A stretch of DNA of 64,000 nt from CBDDHT01 sp965227905 (GCA_965227905.1 OZ245780.1:3968001-4032000); one strand, 5' to 3'; positions 43,928 to 53,521 are shown, counted from the stretch's first letter. The notes: generated from the letters alone by a model not told the origin. Program-made: numbers and translations.

Positions 43928-44785
43928 ATGCAACTCGCGATCGCGCGGCTCGCGGCGTGCTTCCTTTCTGCGTCTGCGACGCTGGCCGGTGCCGCAGCCC
44001 ACTGCCCGGGAAATCCAAATGCGCTCGGCGTCTCCCGGACGCTGGTCATCGATTCAAGCGACGGTCCCAGATTCGGAACATGGCAGTATCCGGCCTATCG
44101 ACATCTCAAGCGCGGTGCCCCCAAGGGGCTGGATCTTGCGCCGGGCGAAGTCGTTCTTACCTTCGATGACGGACCGCACCCGATCTACACGCGCCGCATC
44201 CTGAGAGCGCTGGATCGCCATTGTGTCAAAGCAACCTTCTTCCCGGTCGGTCGCTGGGCCCATCACGTGCCTCATGTCGTGCGCCAAACCATAGCGCGTG
44301 GCCATACTGTGGGCGCGCATACCTGGTCGCACCCGCACCGGATCGACAAACGCCCCTTCGGCTTCGCCAAGAAGGAGATCGAACGCGGGTTCGAAGCCGT
44401 GCGCAAAGCGGCCGGCGGCACCATCGCTCCCTTTCTGCGGTTCCCGGGCCTGCGCGAGACAAATGCCATGAACGCCTTCGCCGCGACCCGTGGCTATGCT
44501 GTCTTCTCGACCGATGTGACGAGCGACGATTGGACCGGCATCAGTGCACAGACAATCGTTCGACGGGTCATCGGACGGATCCGGCATCAAGGCCGCGGCA
44601 TGATCCTGATGCACGACCCGAAACCCGAGACGGCCAAGGCCGTGCCTGCAATTCTCAATGCCCTGAAAAGGCACGGCTTCCGCGTTGTTCACCTGGTGCC
44701 GAAACAGCCTTTGAGCGGGCCAAGAAAGACTGCCAAGACGGCAGTCGATAACGATGGGCTACAAAAGGAGAGCCCCCAGCACTAG
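43928..44785 (+). CDS. Polysaccharide deacetylase (NodB-homology) family protein
   Basis: This exported carbohydrate-esterase family 4 enzyme of about 285 residues has a signal peptide (ARLAACFLSASATLAGAAA) and the NodB fold. The metal triad is seen in LTFDDGPHPIYT (Asp) and GAHTWSHPHR (His-X3-His). RFPGLRETNAM and ILMHD complete the active site. Likely activity is N-deacetylation of a polysaccharide or peptidoglycan. AGAGG lies 8 bp before the ATG. The M20 peptidase gene begins 10 bp after its stop. Confidence 0.88.
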   Translation: MQLAIARLAACFLSASATLAGAAAHCPGNPNALGVSRTLVIDSSDGPRFGTWQYPAYRHLKRGAPKGLDLAPGEVVLTFDDGPHPIYTRRILRALDRHCVKATFFPVGRWAHHVPHVVRQTIARGHTVGAHTWSHPHRIDKRPFGFAKKEIERGFEAVRKAAGGTIAPFLRFPGLRETNAMNAFAATRGYAVFSTDVTSDDWTGISAQTIVRRVIGRIRHQGRGMILMHDPKPETAKAVPAILNALKRHGFRVVHLVPKQPLSGPRKTAKTAVDNDGLQKESPQH

Positions 44786-44795
44786 AGTGGTTCTC

Positions 44796-45956
44796 ATGAC
44801 GCCCGACCTCGAACGTATGACGGCTGACCTTACACAGCTTGTCTCGACTCCCTCGATCAATCCCTACGACAATCCACCGGCCCCTGGCCTGCAGGAAGCC
44901 GAAGTCGCCTATTGGCTTCTCGGCGCCATGGAAGACATCGGACTTGAGACCGGACACCGCGATGTCGTCCCTGGTCGGCCGAATGTCTGGGGGCGGCTCC
45001 GCGGTACCGGCGGCGGGCCCTGCCTGATGCTGGCAGGACATATGGATACGGTCGGCGTCGAAGGCTATGACGGCGATCCCTTTGCCGCCACGTTGCGCGA
45101 CGGACGGCTGCATGGCCGCGGCGCCTGCGATATGAAAGCCGCCCTCGCTTCCTTTCTTGAGGTGGCAAGACTATTGGCAGCCGCCCCGCAGGCACTGGCG
45201 GGCGATCTGTTGCTTATGTTCGTTGCGGATGAGGAGCATGTCATGATCGGCTCCAGGGATGCCGGTCAGAACGGCCCCCACGCGGACTACTGCATTGTCG
45301 GCGAACCGACGGAGCTCGCGATCTGCCCCGCACACAAGGGGCAAAGCTGCTTTGAGATTACGGCCCATGGAAAAGCCGTCCATTCCTCCATGCCGGAGCA
45401 AGGCGAAAATGCAATCGGTCACATGCACCGCATTATCACGGCCCTCGCCACCTATCCGGACGAGCTTCAGGAGCGGCCAGCCCATCCCCTTTGCGGCAAT
45501 GCACGTTTCTCGCCCGTTCAGATCGGAGGTGGTCAATCGCATTCCGCCATTCCCGAGCGCTGCACGCTTACGGTCGACCGACGCACCCTCCCGGGCGAGA
45601 CGTCAGCCAGCGTCGCCGATGAAATTCGCGAACGGCTGGAACCTCTGAAAAGCGACGGGATTTCATTTGAGATTTCGGCGCCGATCCTCGATGTGGCACC
45701 GTTGGATACCCCAGCCGATTCACCGATCACAGCCGCTGCGGTGAGCGCCGTTGAGACCCTGAACGGCGCATCGGCCGTACTGAGTGCATTCCCCGGGGGG
45801 ACCGACGGACCGAATTTCGGCTGTCCGGCCATAATCTGCGGCCCTGGATCGCTCGGCCAGGCGCATACGATCGATGAATATGTCGAACTCTCACAGCTCG
45901 AGGGTGCGGCACAAATCTATCTCAGCGTCGCCAATTCGCTCTTGGCATCGGCTTGA
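44796..45956 (+). CDS. M20-family peptidase/deacylase (ArgE/DapE type)
   Basis: This cytosolic di-metal M20 enzyme has about 386 residues. Metal ligands are visible in LAGHMDTV (His and Asp near residue 75), GRGACDMKAALA (Asp near 110), DEEHVMIGS (catalytic and metal Glu near 141) and EPTELAI. LGQAHTIDEYVE near the end supplies the last His. It resembles ArgE/DapE-type amino-acid deacylases, and the exact substrate is not fixed. The ATG at 44796 lies 10 bp after the polysaccharide deacetylase gene. Confidence 0.87.
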   Translation: MTPDLERMTADLTQLVSTPSINPYDNPPAPGLQEAEVAYWLLGAMEDIGLETGHRDVVPGRPNVWGRLRGTGGGPCLMLAGHMDTVGVEGYDGDPFAATLRDGRLHGRGACDMKAALASFLEVARLLAAAPQALAGDLLLMFVADEEHVMIGSRDAGQNGPHADYCIVGEPTELAICPAHKGQSCFEITAHGKAVHSSMPEQGENAIGHMHRIITALATYPDELQERPAHPLCGNARFSPVQIGGGQSHSAIPERCTLTVDRRTLPGETSASVADEIRERLEPLKSDGISFEISAPILDVAPLDTPADSPITAAAVSAVETLNGASAVLSAFPGGTDGPNFGCPAIICGPGSLGQAHTIDEYVELSQLEGAAQIYLSVANSLLASA

Positions 45957-46050
45957 GAGACCGCGCGCGGCATGCCATGCCAGCACAGTGGCCCAAGACC
46001 TAAAAGGATCGGAAAAACCAACACATGGCAATTTTGCCAGTGAGAGGTGA

Positions 46051-46137
46051 TGGTGCGGTCGAGAAGACTCGAACTTCCACCCGTGTTACCGGACAGCGAC
46101 CTCAACGCTGCGCGTCTACCAATTCCGCCACGACCGC
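46051..46137 (-). tRNA. tRNA-Leu (anticodon GAG)
   Basis: The cloverleaf starts with GCGGTCG at 46137 and pairs with CGACCGC at 46061-46055, then A and an encoded CCA. The anticodon stem CAGCG/CGCTG encloses loop TTGAGGT, giving GAG. The long variable arm typical of leucine tRNAs is present, and the T-loop GTTCGAGTC is intact. It reads CUC/CUU codons. Confidence 0.97.
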
Positions 46138-46225
46138 AAGTCGCGCGCCCATATGTGAAGCGCGCGAGGACTTCATGTAGCAAACCCGTATGGGGCCTGC
46201 AAGCGCCAGAAATAAACGAATTCGC

Positions 46226-46480
46226 CTACTTGCCAGTCGCCGAGCGCTTCAGCTTTTCGCTCACCGACACAGCGATCTTCTCGCCTTGCACGATCACTTC
46301 GCCCCTGGCGATCGGTGCGTTGTTGGCAAGGATCTCGACTTCTTCGTCCTCGCCGGTATCGAGTTCGATCACGGCACCGCGTCCCATCCGCAGCAATTGA
46401 TGAACCGGCATGGACGTTTTGCCGAGCACAACTGTCACCTCGATAGGAATGCTATTGATGGATTTCGCTGCTTCGCTCAA
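46226..46480 (-). CDS. fliN: FliN/SpoA-domain protein (flagellar motor switch type)
   Basis: This short protein of about 84 residues consists almost entirely of a SpoA (FliN C-terminal) domain: SINSIPIEVTVVLGKTSMPV, LLRMGRGAVIELD and VEILANNAPIARGEV. FliN forms the lower C-ring of the flagellar switch. No ATG fits; a TTG at 46480 has GGAG 10 bases upstream. No other flagellar gene is in the window, so it is an orphan here and may be a minor FliN or serve another SpoA-type ring. Confidence 0.75.
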   Translation of the reverse strand: MSEAAKSINSIPIEVTVVLGKTSMPVHQLLRMGRGAVIELDTGEDEEVEILANNAPIARGEVIVQGEKIAVSVSEKLKRSATGK

Positions 46481-46577
46481 AACTGACAATCTCCGCTGTG
46501 CGTAAAATTCGACCTTATGGTTCTTGAGGATCGATTGTTCACACTTATGGTTACCGGATCGTAAAGGCCGACACGAA

Positions 46578-47264
46578 ATGGCACAGACTTTCATGCAGCA
46601 ACCCGGCCGCGAGATGCCCGTCGAATGGCGGGTAAGCGAGCATTCTGTCCCCTATGACGAAGCGCTGGCGGAGATGGAGCGCCGGGTGGCGGCAATCGCG
46701 TCGGGCAATGAACCTGAATCGGTCTGGCTTCTCGAGCATCCGCCACTCTATACGGCAGGCACCAGCGCCGATGACGGCGACCTCGTCGATCCGGACCGGT
46801 TTCCGGTTTTCCGCACGGGACGCGGCGGCCAGTACACCTATCATGGGCCCGGCCAGCGTATCGCCTATGTCATGCTCGACCTGAAACGCCGCCGTCCCGA
46901 CGTGCGCCGGTTCGTCTGCGCCCTCGAGGATTGGGTCATCGCCACCCTCACCCACTTCAATGTGACGGGCGAGCGGCGCGAGGGCCGTGTCGGCGTCTGG
47001 GTGGCCCGGCCGGAACTCGGAGCCACCCGGGAAGACAAGATCGCCGCCATTGGCGTCAGGGTCCGCCGCTGGGTCACATTTCACGGCATCAGCCTCAACG
47101 TCGATCCGAACCTGGACCACTATGCCGGTATCGTTCCCTGCGGCATTGCCGAACATGGCGTGACCAGCCTGGTCGATCTCGGCCGGCCTGTGACCATGAA
47201 CGACGCCGACATTGCCCTGCGCGCAGCTTTCGAAGAGACCTTCGGTCCGACGCAGAGTTGTTAG
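46578..47264 (+). CDS. lipB: Octanoyltransferase LipB
   Basis: This cytosolic enzyme of about 228 residues transfers octanoate from acyl carrier protein to lipoyl domains, the first step of lipoate synthesis. Active-site motifs are [13 protein letters not shown] (near residues 78-90), the lysine in [13 protein letters not shown] (near 155) and the catalytic Cys in [10 protein letters not shown] (near 191). The ATG at 46578 gives the normal N-terminus; the frame extends to 46524. A long palindrome 24 bp after the stop serves as its likely terminator. Confidence 0.93.
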   Translation: MAQTFMQQPGREMPVEWRVSEHSVPYDEALAEMERRVAAIASGNEPESVWLLEHPPLYTAGTSADDGDLVDPDRFPVFRTGRGGQYTYHGPGQRIAYVMLDLKRRRPDVRRFVCALEDWVIATLTHFNVTGERREGRVGVWVARPELGATREDKIAAIGVRVRRWVTFHGISLNVDPNLDHYAGIVPCGIAEHGVTSLVDLGRPVTMNDADIALRAAFEETFGPTQSC

Positions 47265-47287
47265 CGGATTGATTTGAGAATCCTGGA

Positions 47288-47361
47288 GCCTGCCCTCTCC
47301 CCCGGCCCAACCACCCCGAGGGTACCCTTATTGGGTGGTTGGGCCGGGGGAGAGGGCAGGC
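47288..47361. repeat. Long palindromic element, copy 1 (likely two-way terminator)
   Basis: Two perfectly complementary 29-base arms (47288-47316 and 47333-47361) enclose a 16-base loop that contains GGGTACCC. The arm core is CCCTCTCCCCCGGCCCAACC with ACCC after it. A second copy is at 59928-59999 with the loop reversed. It lies between the convergent lipB and CHAT genes. Confidence 0.95.
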
Positions 47362-47385
47362 TTCAGGTCTCTCAGGTAAAAACGC

Positions 47386-50300
47386 CTAATCTCCAACAAC
47401 GATGAACGGCGCCCAAACCGCAGGATAGGCGTTCAACGGATCTTTCTCATCGGCAATCAGCGCGACCATGGAGCGCCGCAGGGCTTCAGCCTTGCCAAGG
47501 GCTGCGTCCTGGGCCCGGGCATCGAAGATTTGCGAGGTCAGAGTGACTGCAGCGCTGGACGCCACCGGCCAGTGCGAGACCAGGAGTGCACGCGCGCCGG
47601 CATAGATGAAGGACTTGGCGAGACCCGACAGAGCCTCCGCGCCGGGCTTGTCGCCGGCGGCCGTGTTGCAGGCCGAGAGAACGACCCAATCGGCATTGAG
47701 TTTTAGCTGGGCGACTTCGCTCGCGGTCAGCAGACCATTGTCGATGTCGCTGGGAGCGCTCGGCACGGTGAGTGCCAATGCTGGTTCCGCTGCTGTACTG
47801 CCAAGTTTCTCCAGATCGCCTGCCACGAGACCATGGGTTGCGAAATAGACGACGCGGTAGTTCTCCAGCTTCGCGGATTTCACATCGCGCTCCGTTGCCG
47901 TCGCGCCGAGACGCAACTTCGTCCCGTCCGCACCAAGCCGTTCGGCCACGTGCCGCAACTCGTCCGCGGTATCGGGTAGCGGCGGCAAGCTATCTGAAAG
48001 CAGACGCAGGTCCACCTGCCCCCCGGGTTTGTAAAAGTTTGAGAAGGCTCGCGTCTTCACGGCCGTAACCTTGGTCCCTCTGACTTCACCGGCGTCGCCG
48101 CCTCCGAAATCGGGATTGCCATAACCGATGAAGGCATCTCTCGCCGTCTGTTTGCTGGCAAAGACACGCAGAGCCCGCAGTGAAGGAACGGACGGCAATA
48201 TGGCTATGGCATGCCGCTTCACCAACCAGGCAACATCCCGGTAGCCGGTCATTACCGGGGGAATCGCCTTGGCCGGCGGATCGGTGACAAGCACGTTGAA
48301 CGGAAGACTGGTCAGGGCGCCGACCGGCACCATGAGCAGTTTCCGCTTGTCGGCAATGACGTCCTCGACCGGACCGAGCAGATCCTTGTAGAGCGCGTGG
48401 GATTTCTTCAGGTCGAAGAGATCCTCCTGACGCTGAAGCGCTTCGAAGTCGAGACCTTTGCGCAAACCAGCCACCCTAGCCGAGAGGCTCTCAGCCGACT
48501 GGGCATTGGGTAACTTCTGCCATCGCAGCGCATCGTCTGTAATGGCCCAGACATACCCCTCGCCCTTCATGAGAAGGTAGACAACCAGCGCCTCGTCCTC
48601 TTCAAGCAGGTCGCGGATATTCTTAACCGAAAGCGGAGCCGGATTCGTCAGTTCGCCATAGCTCGGAAACTTCTTTTCCAAACGCGCGGACAGTCTGGCG
48701 AGCCGCTTTTCGACAGTGCTTCGTTCACGTCGCAACCCGGCGGACACTTTCGGATCCCGTGTATTGGCGGGTTTCGTGAACTCCGCAACCAGTGTCTTCT
48801 CGATTTTCTGGAGTTCGGCAGTGAGATCCTGCTGTTCGCGAACAACCTTTCCGAGCGCCTTGTCGTCGGTTCCGAAGCGGGCTGCCATCTGTGACAGCGC
48901 CGCAGATACGGAAGTCGTGCCATGGCGTTGTGCCGCCGCGAGCGCCTCGTCTGCAAGCGTCTCCCGATCGTATTTCTTTCCGCTGCCGACTTCGAACGCG
49001 ATGCTGACAACCTGTTCATACACATGGTTCAAAGGCTGCGTTCGATTGTCGTCCGTATCCGAACGGCTTGCGACAGAACGCTCCTGCATCGCAGCGACGG
49101 TCTTTGCCGCATCGCGCGCAGCGCTCAGTGCCTTTTTAGGTTTTCCGTCAGCCTGGTTCACAAATGCGAGTTGGCTGAAGATTTTGGCAATGCTCGAATT
49201 GGCGCGACCGGCGGTCTTTTCTGCGATCTTACGGCCGCGTTCGTATAACGGGATTGCCTTGGGAAACGCGCTCTGTGCCACATGTGCATTCGCAAGATTG
49301 AGTATGCTGTCAAGAACCGCAGGATGGTCTTTTCCCAACGTCTTTTCCCGAATGACCAAAGCACGCTTGTGATGCGATACCGCTTTGGCATGCTGACCAA
49401 GGGAAATGTAGGCAGTCCCTACATTGTCTAGCGCGAGTGCGGTTTGGGGATGCGATTTCCCATAGACCTTGTTGTAGATCTTCAACGCCTTTTTATAGAG
49501 GGTTAGTGCGTCTTGAAAGTCTCCTCGTAAATTGAGAGCGGCAGCGTAGTTGAGATAGCTGTCGCCAACACGTGGGTGTTGAGGGCCCAACGCCTTTTGC
49601 TTGATCGCGATTGCACGCTCGAGCAGCGGGACGGCCTCATCGAATCGACCCTGTTCGCTGTAGACACCGGCGAGATTCTCACGCGTATTGGCAAGATTGA
49701 CGTTATCATCGCTCAATCTTGCATCGTAGATCGCGAGCGCCTGCTTATAGAGCTGTGCCGCCTTCGGGAGATTATCCAACCCTTTGTAGATATTCGCCAG
49801 ATTGTTGAGCGTGGTACCGACATTCTCGTGCGTGGGTCCGTGGACCTCTATGAAAATGTCGCGCGATTTCTCCATAAGAGAAATGGCCTCGTCATATTGC
49901 CCCATGCTCCGATTGACGTTCGCCAGATTGCCGTAGGTGTTGGCCACCACAGCGGTTTTCGGACCAATCACCTGTTTGTATGAGGCAAGAGCAGACTCGA
50001 AAAGCGAGAGCGACTCGTCAAAACGGCCAAGCAAATGCAGGACATCCGCGACCCGCTCGCGGGCACCGGCCGTTTGCGCCGCCGCAGGACCGCGCGCATT
50101 CTCAATGAGTTCGAGATTGCGCTCTAGGAGCGGCAAGGCTTCCCTGTAGCTCCCTTGCCGATAGTAGGCGCTGGCAAGATTTCCGACCGTATTCGCGATA
50201 CTCGGATTATCAGCCTTCAGTCTCTTTTCGTAGATCTTCAGCGCGCGCTTGTAGAGCGGAATTGCGGTGGCTGGCTTACCAAGGTTGAAGTGAGCGTTCG

Positions 50301-50676
50301 CCAGATTATTGAGTAGATCACCGATAGCCGCATGGCTTCGCCCCAGTGTCTTTTCATAGATCGGCAGAGCTTGCTTGTAGGACTTGATAGCGTCGCCATA
50401 GCGTCCCTGATTTAGAACCGCGAGCGCGAGATTATTGTGGCCGAGGCCGTAGTTGATATGGCGCCTTCCATTGCGCTTGCGCGCGATGGCGACCATGCGC
50501 TTGGCGACACGTTCGGCTCCCGCGAAATCACCTGCGCCGATGGCTTTCTGATATGCTGGTTTCAAAGCCTCGAAGCTGTTTTGAGCCGCCGCAGGGTCGG
50601 CGCTCAAGGAAAACATACGTGCTGCCAATGTGACCAAGACAAGAGCCAGGCCGCAGCCCTTCAGATACCGCTCCAT
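47386..50676 (-). CDS. Secreted TPR-CHAT protein
   Basis: This exported protein has about 1096 residues. A signal peptide (LALVLVTLAARMFSLSADPAAA) leads to roughly a dozen TPR repeats of about 42 residues (about 30-550; recurrent N-L-A-N and LYKRALKIYEK patterns). A linker follows, and the C-terminal CHAT caspase-fold domain (about 770-1090) has His in FATHGLVAGD near residue 946 and Cys in LSACNTAAGD near 1002. The start at 50676 is chosen for the signal peptide. It follows the VanX-like gene by 165 bp. Its CHAT domain is closely related to that at 33090-37802. TPR-gated protease activity in the periplasm is inferred. Confidence 0.88.
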   Translation of the reverse strand: MERYLKGCGLALVLVTLAARMFSLSADPAAAQNSFEALKPAYQKAIGAGDFAGAERVAKRMVAIARKRNGRRHINYGLGHNNLALAVLNQGRYGDAIKSYKQALPIYEKTLGRSHAAIGDLLNNLANAHFNLGKPATAIPLYKRALKIYEKRLKADNPSIANTVGNLASAYYRQGSYREALPLLERNLELIENARGPAAAQTAGARERVADVLHLLGRFDESLSLFESALASYKQVIGPKTAVVANTYGNLANVNRSMGQYDEAISLMEKSRDIFIEVHGPTHENVGTTLNNLANIYKGLDNLPKAAQLYKQALAIYDARLSDDNVNLANTRENLAGVYSEQGRFDEAVPLLERAIAIKQKALGPQHPRVGDSYLNYAAALNLRGDFQDALTLYKKALKIYNKVYGKSHPQTALALDNVGTAYISLGQHAKAVSHHKRALVIREKTLGKDHPAVLDSILNLANAHVAQSAFPKAIPLYERGRKIAEKTAGRANSSIAKIFSQLAFVNQADGKPKKALSAARDAAKTVAAMQERSVASRSDTDDNRTQPLNHVYEQVVSIAFEVGSGKKYDRETLADEALAAAQRHGTTSVSAALSQMAARFGTDDKALGKVVREQQDLTAELQKIEKTLVAEFTKPANTRDPKVSAGLRRERSTVEKRLARLSARLEKKFPSYGELTNPAPLSVKNIRDLLEEDEALVVYLLMKGEGYVWAITDDALRWQKLPNAQSAESLSARVAGLRKGLDFEALQRQEDLFDLKKSHALYKDLLGPVEDVIADKRKLLMVPVGALTSLPFNVLVTDPPAKAIPPVMTGYRDVAWLVKRHAIAILPSVPSLRALRVFASKQTARDAFIGYGNPDFGGGDAGEVRGTKVTAVKTRAFSNFYKPGGQVDLRLLSDSLPPLPDTADELRHVAERLGADGTKLRLGATATERDVKSAKLENYRVVYFATHGLVAGDLEKLGSTAAEPALALTVPSAPSDIDNGLLTASEVAQLKLNADWVVLSACNTAAGDKPGAEALSGLAKSFIYAGARALLVSHWPVASSAAVTLTSQIFDARAQDAALGKAEALRRSMVALIADEKDPLNAYPAVWAPFIVVGD

Positions 50677-50841
50677 CGATCGAAATACTCCCTTTCGCAA
50701 ATAGAACGTTCCGCCCCCGGATCGGTTCCAATGCTGTGAGCCTATCACCCCGACACCACAACACATTGATGCAAAAAGACTATCACAGACTTGCAAAGTG
50801 CGAAGATCAGGCTGTTCAGGACCTTAACAAGCGACAAGAAC

Positions 50842-51663
50842 TCAATTCGATTTGTCGGTTTCTCCTAAAGCCGGAATGGCGAAATCGAAGTATGACTTAG
50901 GCGAAGCCTCACGCACATAGGTGAAATGCCACCACTCACCTGCATAGTTTTTGAACCCGTGTCGTTTCATGACGGTCACGAGGAAATCGCGATTGTTGCG
51001 ATGGAGTTGGCCGAGGCCGGACGCTCGGGTCTGGCTCATCGGATCAAAGCAATCGAAGGCCGTGCCCATATCCATCTCAGCGCTCTTCTCGCTGAAGTCC
51101 TTCCCATTGCGGCAGGTTTGCAGCTTTGTGTCCGCACCCATCGCTCTTCGTTTCGCCAGATCGACGATTGTAAGATCGACAGCGGTTCCTTTGGAATGTC
51201 CGGACCTTGTGGCGATGTACCGAGGAAAGAGTTTGGATTTGGCGATCCGGGGATGGTATCGGGCCCGTGTTTCACGGTTCGCGGAACGCTTTGCCCAGCG
51301 AACCATTTCGGAAACCGCGCGCGCAGGCCGGTAACAATCGAATACTTTCAGCGCGAGCCCTTCGTCTCTCAGCTCCGCTTGCACCTTCTTGAGCGCGTTT
51401 GCAGCTTTGCCGAAGAGAACACATTCAGCCACATCGTATCCGGGTAGACGCTTTCCAACGAAGTTCTGCGGTGTCGCATAACGAATATCCTGGAGAATGG
51501 TTGGGTCCACGGCCCGTAGGTGCACGAAACCCTTCGGCATATCCTTGGCCGACGCCTCCATTGGGGTCATGAAGGTCGGCGACATCAGGATCAGAACGGC
51601 TCCAATGGTCCTGACCACTTTTGGTCTGGCGCTACTGCCAAGACATGACGGCAGCCTGCTCAA
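50842..51663 (-). CDS. VanX/DdpX-like D-Ala-D-Ala dipeptidase (M15D)
   Basis: This zinc dipeptidase of the VanX family is probably exported and has 273 residues. Zinc ligands appear as SGHSKGTAVDLT (His and Asp, near residues 154-163) and the catalytic Glu plus third ligand in GEWWHF (near 245). VFDCYRPARA gives the conserved Arg. It would cut D-Ala-D-Ala or similar dipeptides from wall turnover. A TTG start overlaps the stop of the caspase gene (TTGA), so the two are translationally coupled. The hydrophobic stretch VVRTIGAVLILM near residue 17 supports export. Confidence 0.83.
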   Translation of the reverse strand: MSRLPSCLGSSARPKVVRTIGAVLILMSPTFMTPMEASAKDMPKGFVHLRAVDPTILQDIRYATPQNFVGKRLPGYDVAECVLFGKAANALKKVQAELRDEGLALKVFDCYRPARAVSEMVRWAKRSANRETRARYHPRIAKSKLFPRYIATRSGHSKGTAVDLTIVDLAKRRAMGADTKLQTCRNGKDFSEKSAEMDMGTAFDCFDPMSQTRASGLGQLHRNNRDFLVTVMKRHGFKNYAGEWWHFTYVREASPKSYFDFAIPALGETDKSN

Positions 51664-53138
51664 TGCCGAACCCGGAGTTCGCTAATTGCCGTATCCTGAT
51701 ACTTCCAACCGGGATAGACCGACAGGATCTTGATCTGAACCCACATGGTCTGCGGGCTGCCGCCCAATCCAAGCCGCTGTTCGCGCGCCTTGTCGGCCAG
51801 CATGAAGCGTCGGGTCTCACCGTTCGAGAACCGAACCTCGATTTCTTTCACTCGGCTGTTCTTGGAATAAATGTCCTGGTTCTTGCCGAGTCCGTTGCTG
51901 ATGTCGATCCGCATCGCCTGCTGCGGCTTGTCGAATTCCACAACAATCCATTCACCGATTCCCTGACCTCTCTTGCCTTCGACCCAGGCCGTGCTCTCGC
52001 GCCCGTCCATCATGCGGGCAACCTCATAAGAATACCGGCCCTGCGGCGCCAAGGTCGAACTCACGCAGTAGATATCGCCGCGCCGCCGCGTACAGGATTC
52101 GCCGGCTGCACGAGGGCGCGGCAAATGGGTGGCGCGCGTTGCATCTTCGCGTGGAGCAACAGCCGCGACCTGTTGTTTTGCCTTGGCCTCTATCTCCGAC
52201 AATCGTGCCCGTGCAAGTTCGGCGTAGATGCCCGTAGAGTAGCGGTTCAAATATGCCTTCAGGACGGCGACGCTGTTGCTGTTCTGAATAGTCGCCCAAG
52301 CTTCGGCCGCTTCGTTTCGGCGCGGCGTCGAAACGCTGGGTGTCGTTGCTGGCTGAGCTGTGACCGTGCCTTTCCCGGCGAAGAAGAAATCGCCCGTCAG
52401 CGATGAATTGTTCCAGGGCACCTGGCGGCCGGATGTCTTGGCGATGACGTCCTTTCGAACCCGCCGCATAAGTTGCGCGACGTCCAGACTGGGTGTCTCG
52501 ATATGCCGTAGGAGCGCTGTCGTGAAAGGACTGTTCGTTCCATCGCCATCCAGCGCGACATTGCCCGGTTCCGTGGCGAAGGCGATCATGGTGCCGATCC
52601 CTGATTTGACCCGCGCAAGCCCGCGTCCAATGCCGGCGGAGCGCGTTGCCATAGATCGCGCAAGATTGCGTGCCAGGGGATTGTTGCGGCACGCATCCAG
52701 GAACACAAGATTGGTTTTGGTCTGGCGCTCCATCTGTTTAAGGACCGTGCGCACCGGCATTGCTTCGAAGTCGAGATCGGCTTCGTCGTCGAGCGCCGCG
52801 TCTATGGGTGCCAGATAGTTCTGCCCCTTCACCTGCAGGCCATGGCCCGCATAGAAGAATAGCCCGACATCGGCACCGCGCAGGGCCTTTGAGAATTTGC
52901 GGACGGTTTTTTCGAATGCCGCCCGCTTCAGATCGACACCCATGACGACTGTGAACCCGAGGCGCTCAAGCACTGCAGCCAAGGCCATAGCATCGTTATT
53001 GGGGTTTTCCAGCGGAGTCGCATGCTCATAGGCGGAATTGCCAATGACCAAGGCAACACGCTTGGCGGCTTCGGCCGGAAGGGCCAGCCCAATCGCCAAA
53101 AAGCAGACCAATGACACAATCCGTGTCATGCCACCCAT
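51660..53138 (-). CDS. Secreted caspase-family (C14) protein with a discoidin-like glycan-binding domain
   Basis: This exported protein has about 492 residues. A signal peptide (VSLVCFLAIGLALPAEA) is followed by a caspase p20-type domain (about 25-255), with His in YAGHGLQ near residue 98 and Cys in LDACRNNP near 149. A linker follows. The C-terminal domain (about 350-490) has MMDGRESTAWVEG and EWIVVEFDKPQ, the look of NADase-type/F5-8C glycan-binding domains. The ATG at 53138 has AGGAG 9 bp upstream. It is first in a caspase, VanX-like, TPR-CHAT set. Arginine/lysine-type cleavage after activation is known in the family; the target is unknown. Confidence 0.87.
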   Translation of the reverse strand: MGGMTRIVSLVCFLAIGLALPAEAAKRVALVIGNSAYEHATPLENPNNDAMALAAVLERLGFTVVMGVDLKRAAFEKTVRKFSKALRGADVGLFFYAGHGLQVKGQNYLAPIDAALDDEADLDFEAMPVRTVLKQMERQTKTNLVFLDACRNNPLARNLARSMATRSAGIGRGLARVKSGIGTMIAFATEPGNVALDGDGTNSPFTTALLRHIETPSLDVAQLMRRVRKDVIAKTSGRQVPWNNSSLTGDFFFAGKGTVTAQPATTPSVSTPRRNEAAEAWATIQNSNSVAVLKAYLNRYSTGIYAELARARLSEIEAKAKQQVAAVAPREDATRATHLPRPRAAGESCTRRRGDIYCVSSTLAPQGRYSYEVARMMDGRESTAWVEGKRGQGIGEWIVVEFDKPQQAMRIDISNGLGKNQDIYSKNSRVKEIEVRFSNGETRRFMLADKAREQRLGLGGSPQTMWVQIKILSVYPGWKYQDTAISELRVRH

Positions 53139-53227
53139 TGCAAAATGCTCCTCACAGTCCACTCTTGATATAGTGTTGCATTGTTCCCGTTGAAGAGGGT
53201 TCTGCCAAGAGGCATCGCTGCGTCTGG

Positions 53228-53521
53228 TTACACTGTCGACCTGATCTCGAAACCGGCGGCGACACTTCCGCCCTCCTGGATGAGGGCGACATGCCTCACT
53301 TTCGATCCAAACGGCCCCTTGCCGCAAAGGCTCTGCATGGCCGCGACCGCATCCGGCGGGCCCGAAAACACGGCTTCGACGGCGCCATCCCGGCGATTGC
53401 GAACCCAGCCGTCGAGCCCTAGTCTTGCGGCTTCATTGCGAACCCAATAACGGAAGCCGACACCCTGGACCCGGCCCTCTATACGCAGATGAATGGTCCG
53501 GATTGCGATGTCGCCGCTCAT
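53228..53521 (-). CDS. Acylphosphatase
   Basis: This small cytosolic enzyme of 97 residues hydrolyses acyl phosphates. The phosphate loop is [12 protein letters not shown] (near residues 16-27), containing the catalytic Arg, and the catalytic Asn lies in GWVRNRRDG (near 38-46). The ATG overlaps the stop of the preceding GGCT-like gene by 4 bp (ATGA). It lies 89 bp before the caspase gene on the same strand. Confidence 0.92.
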   Translation of the reverse strand: MSGDIAIRTIHLRIEGRVQGVGFRYWVRNEAARLGLDGWVRNRRDGAVEAVFSGPPDAVAAMQSLCGKGPFGSKVRHVALIQEGGSVAAGFEIRSTV

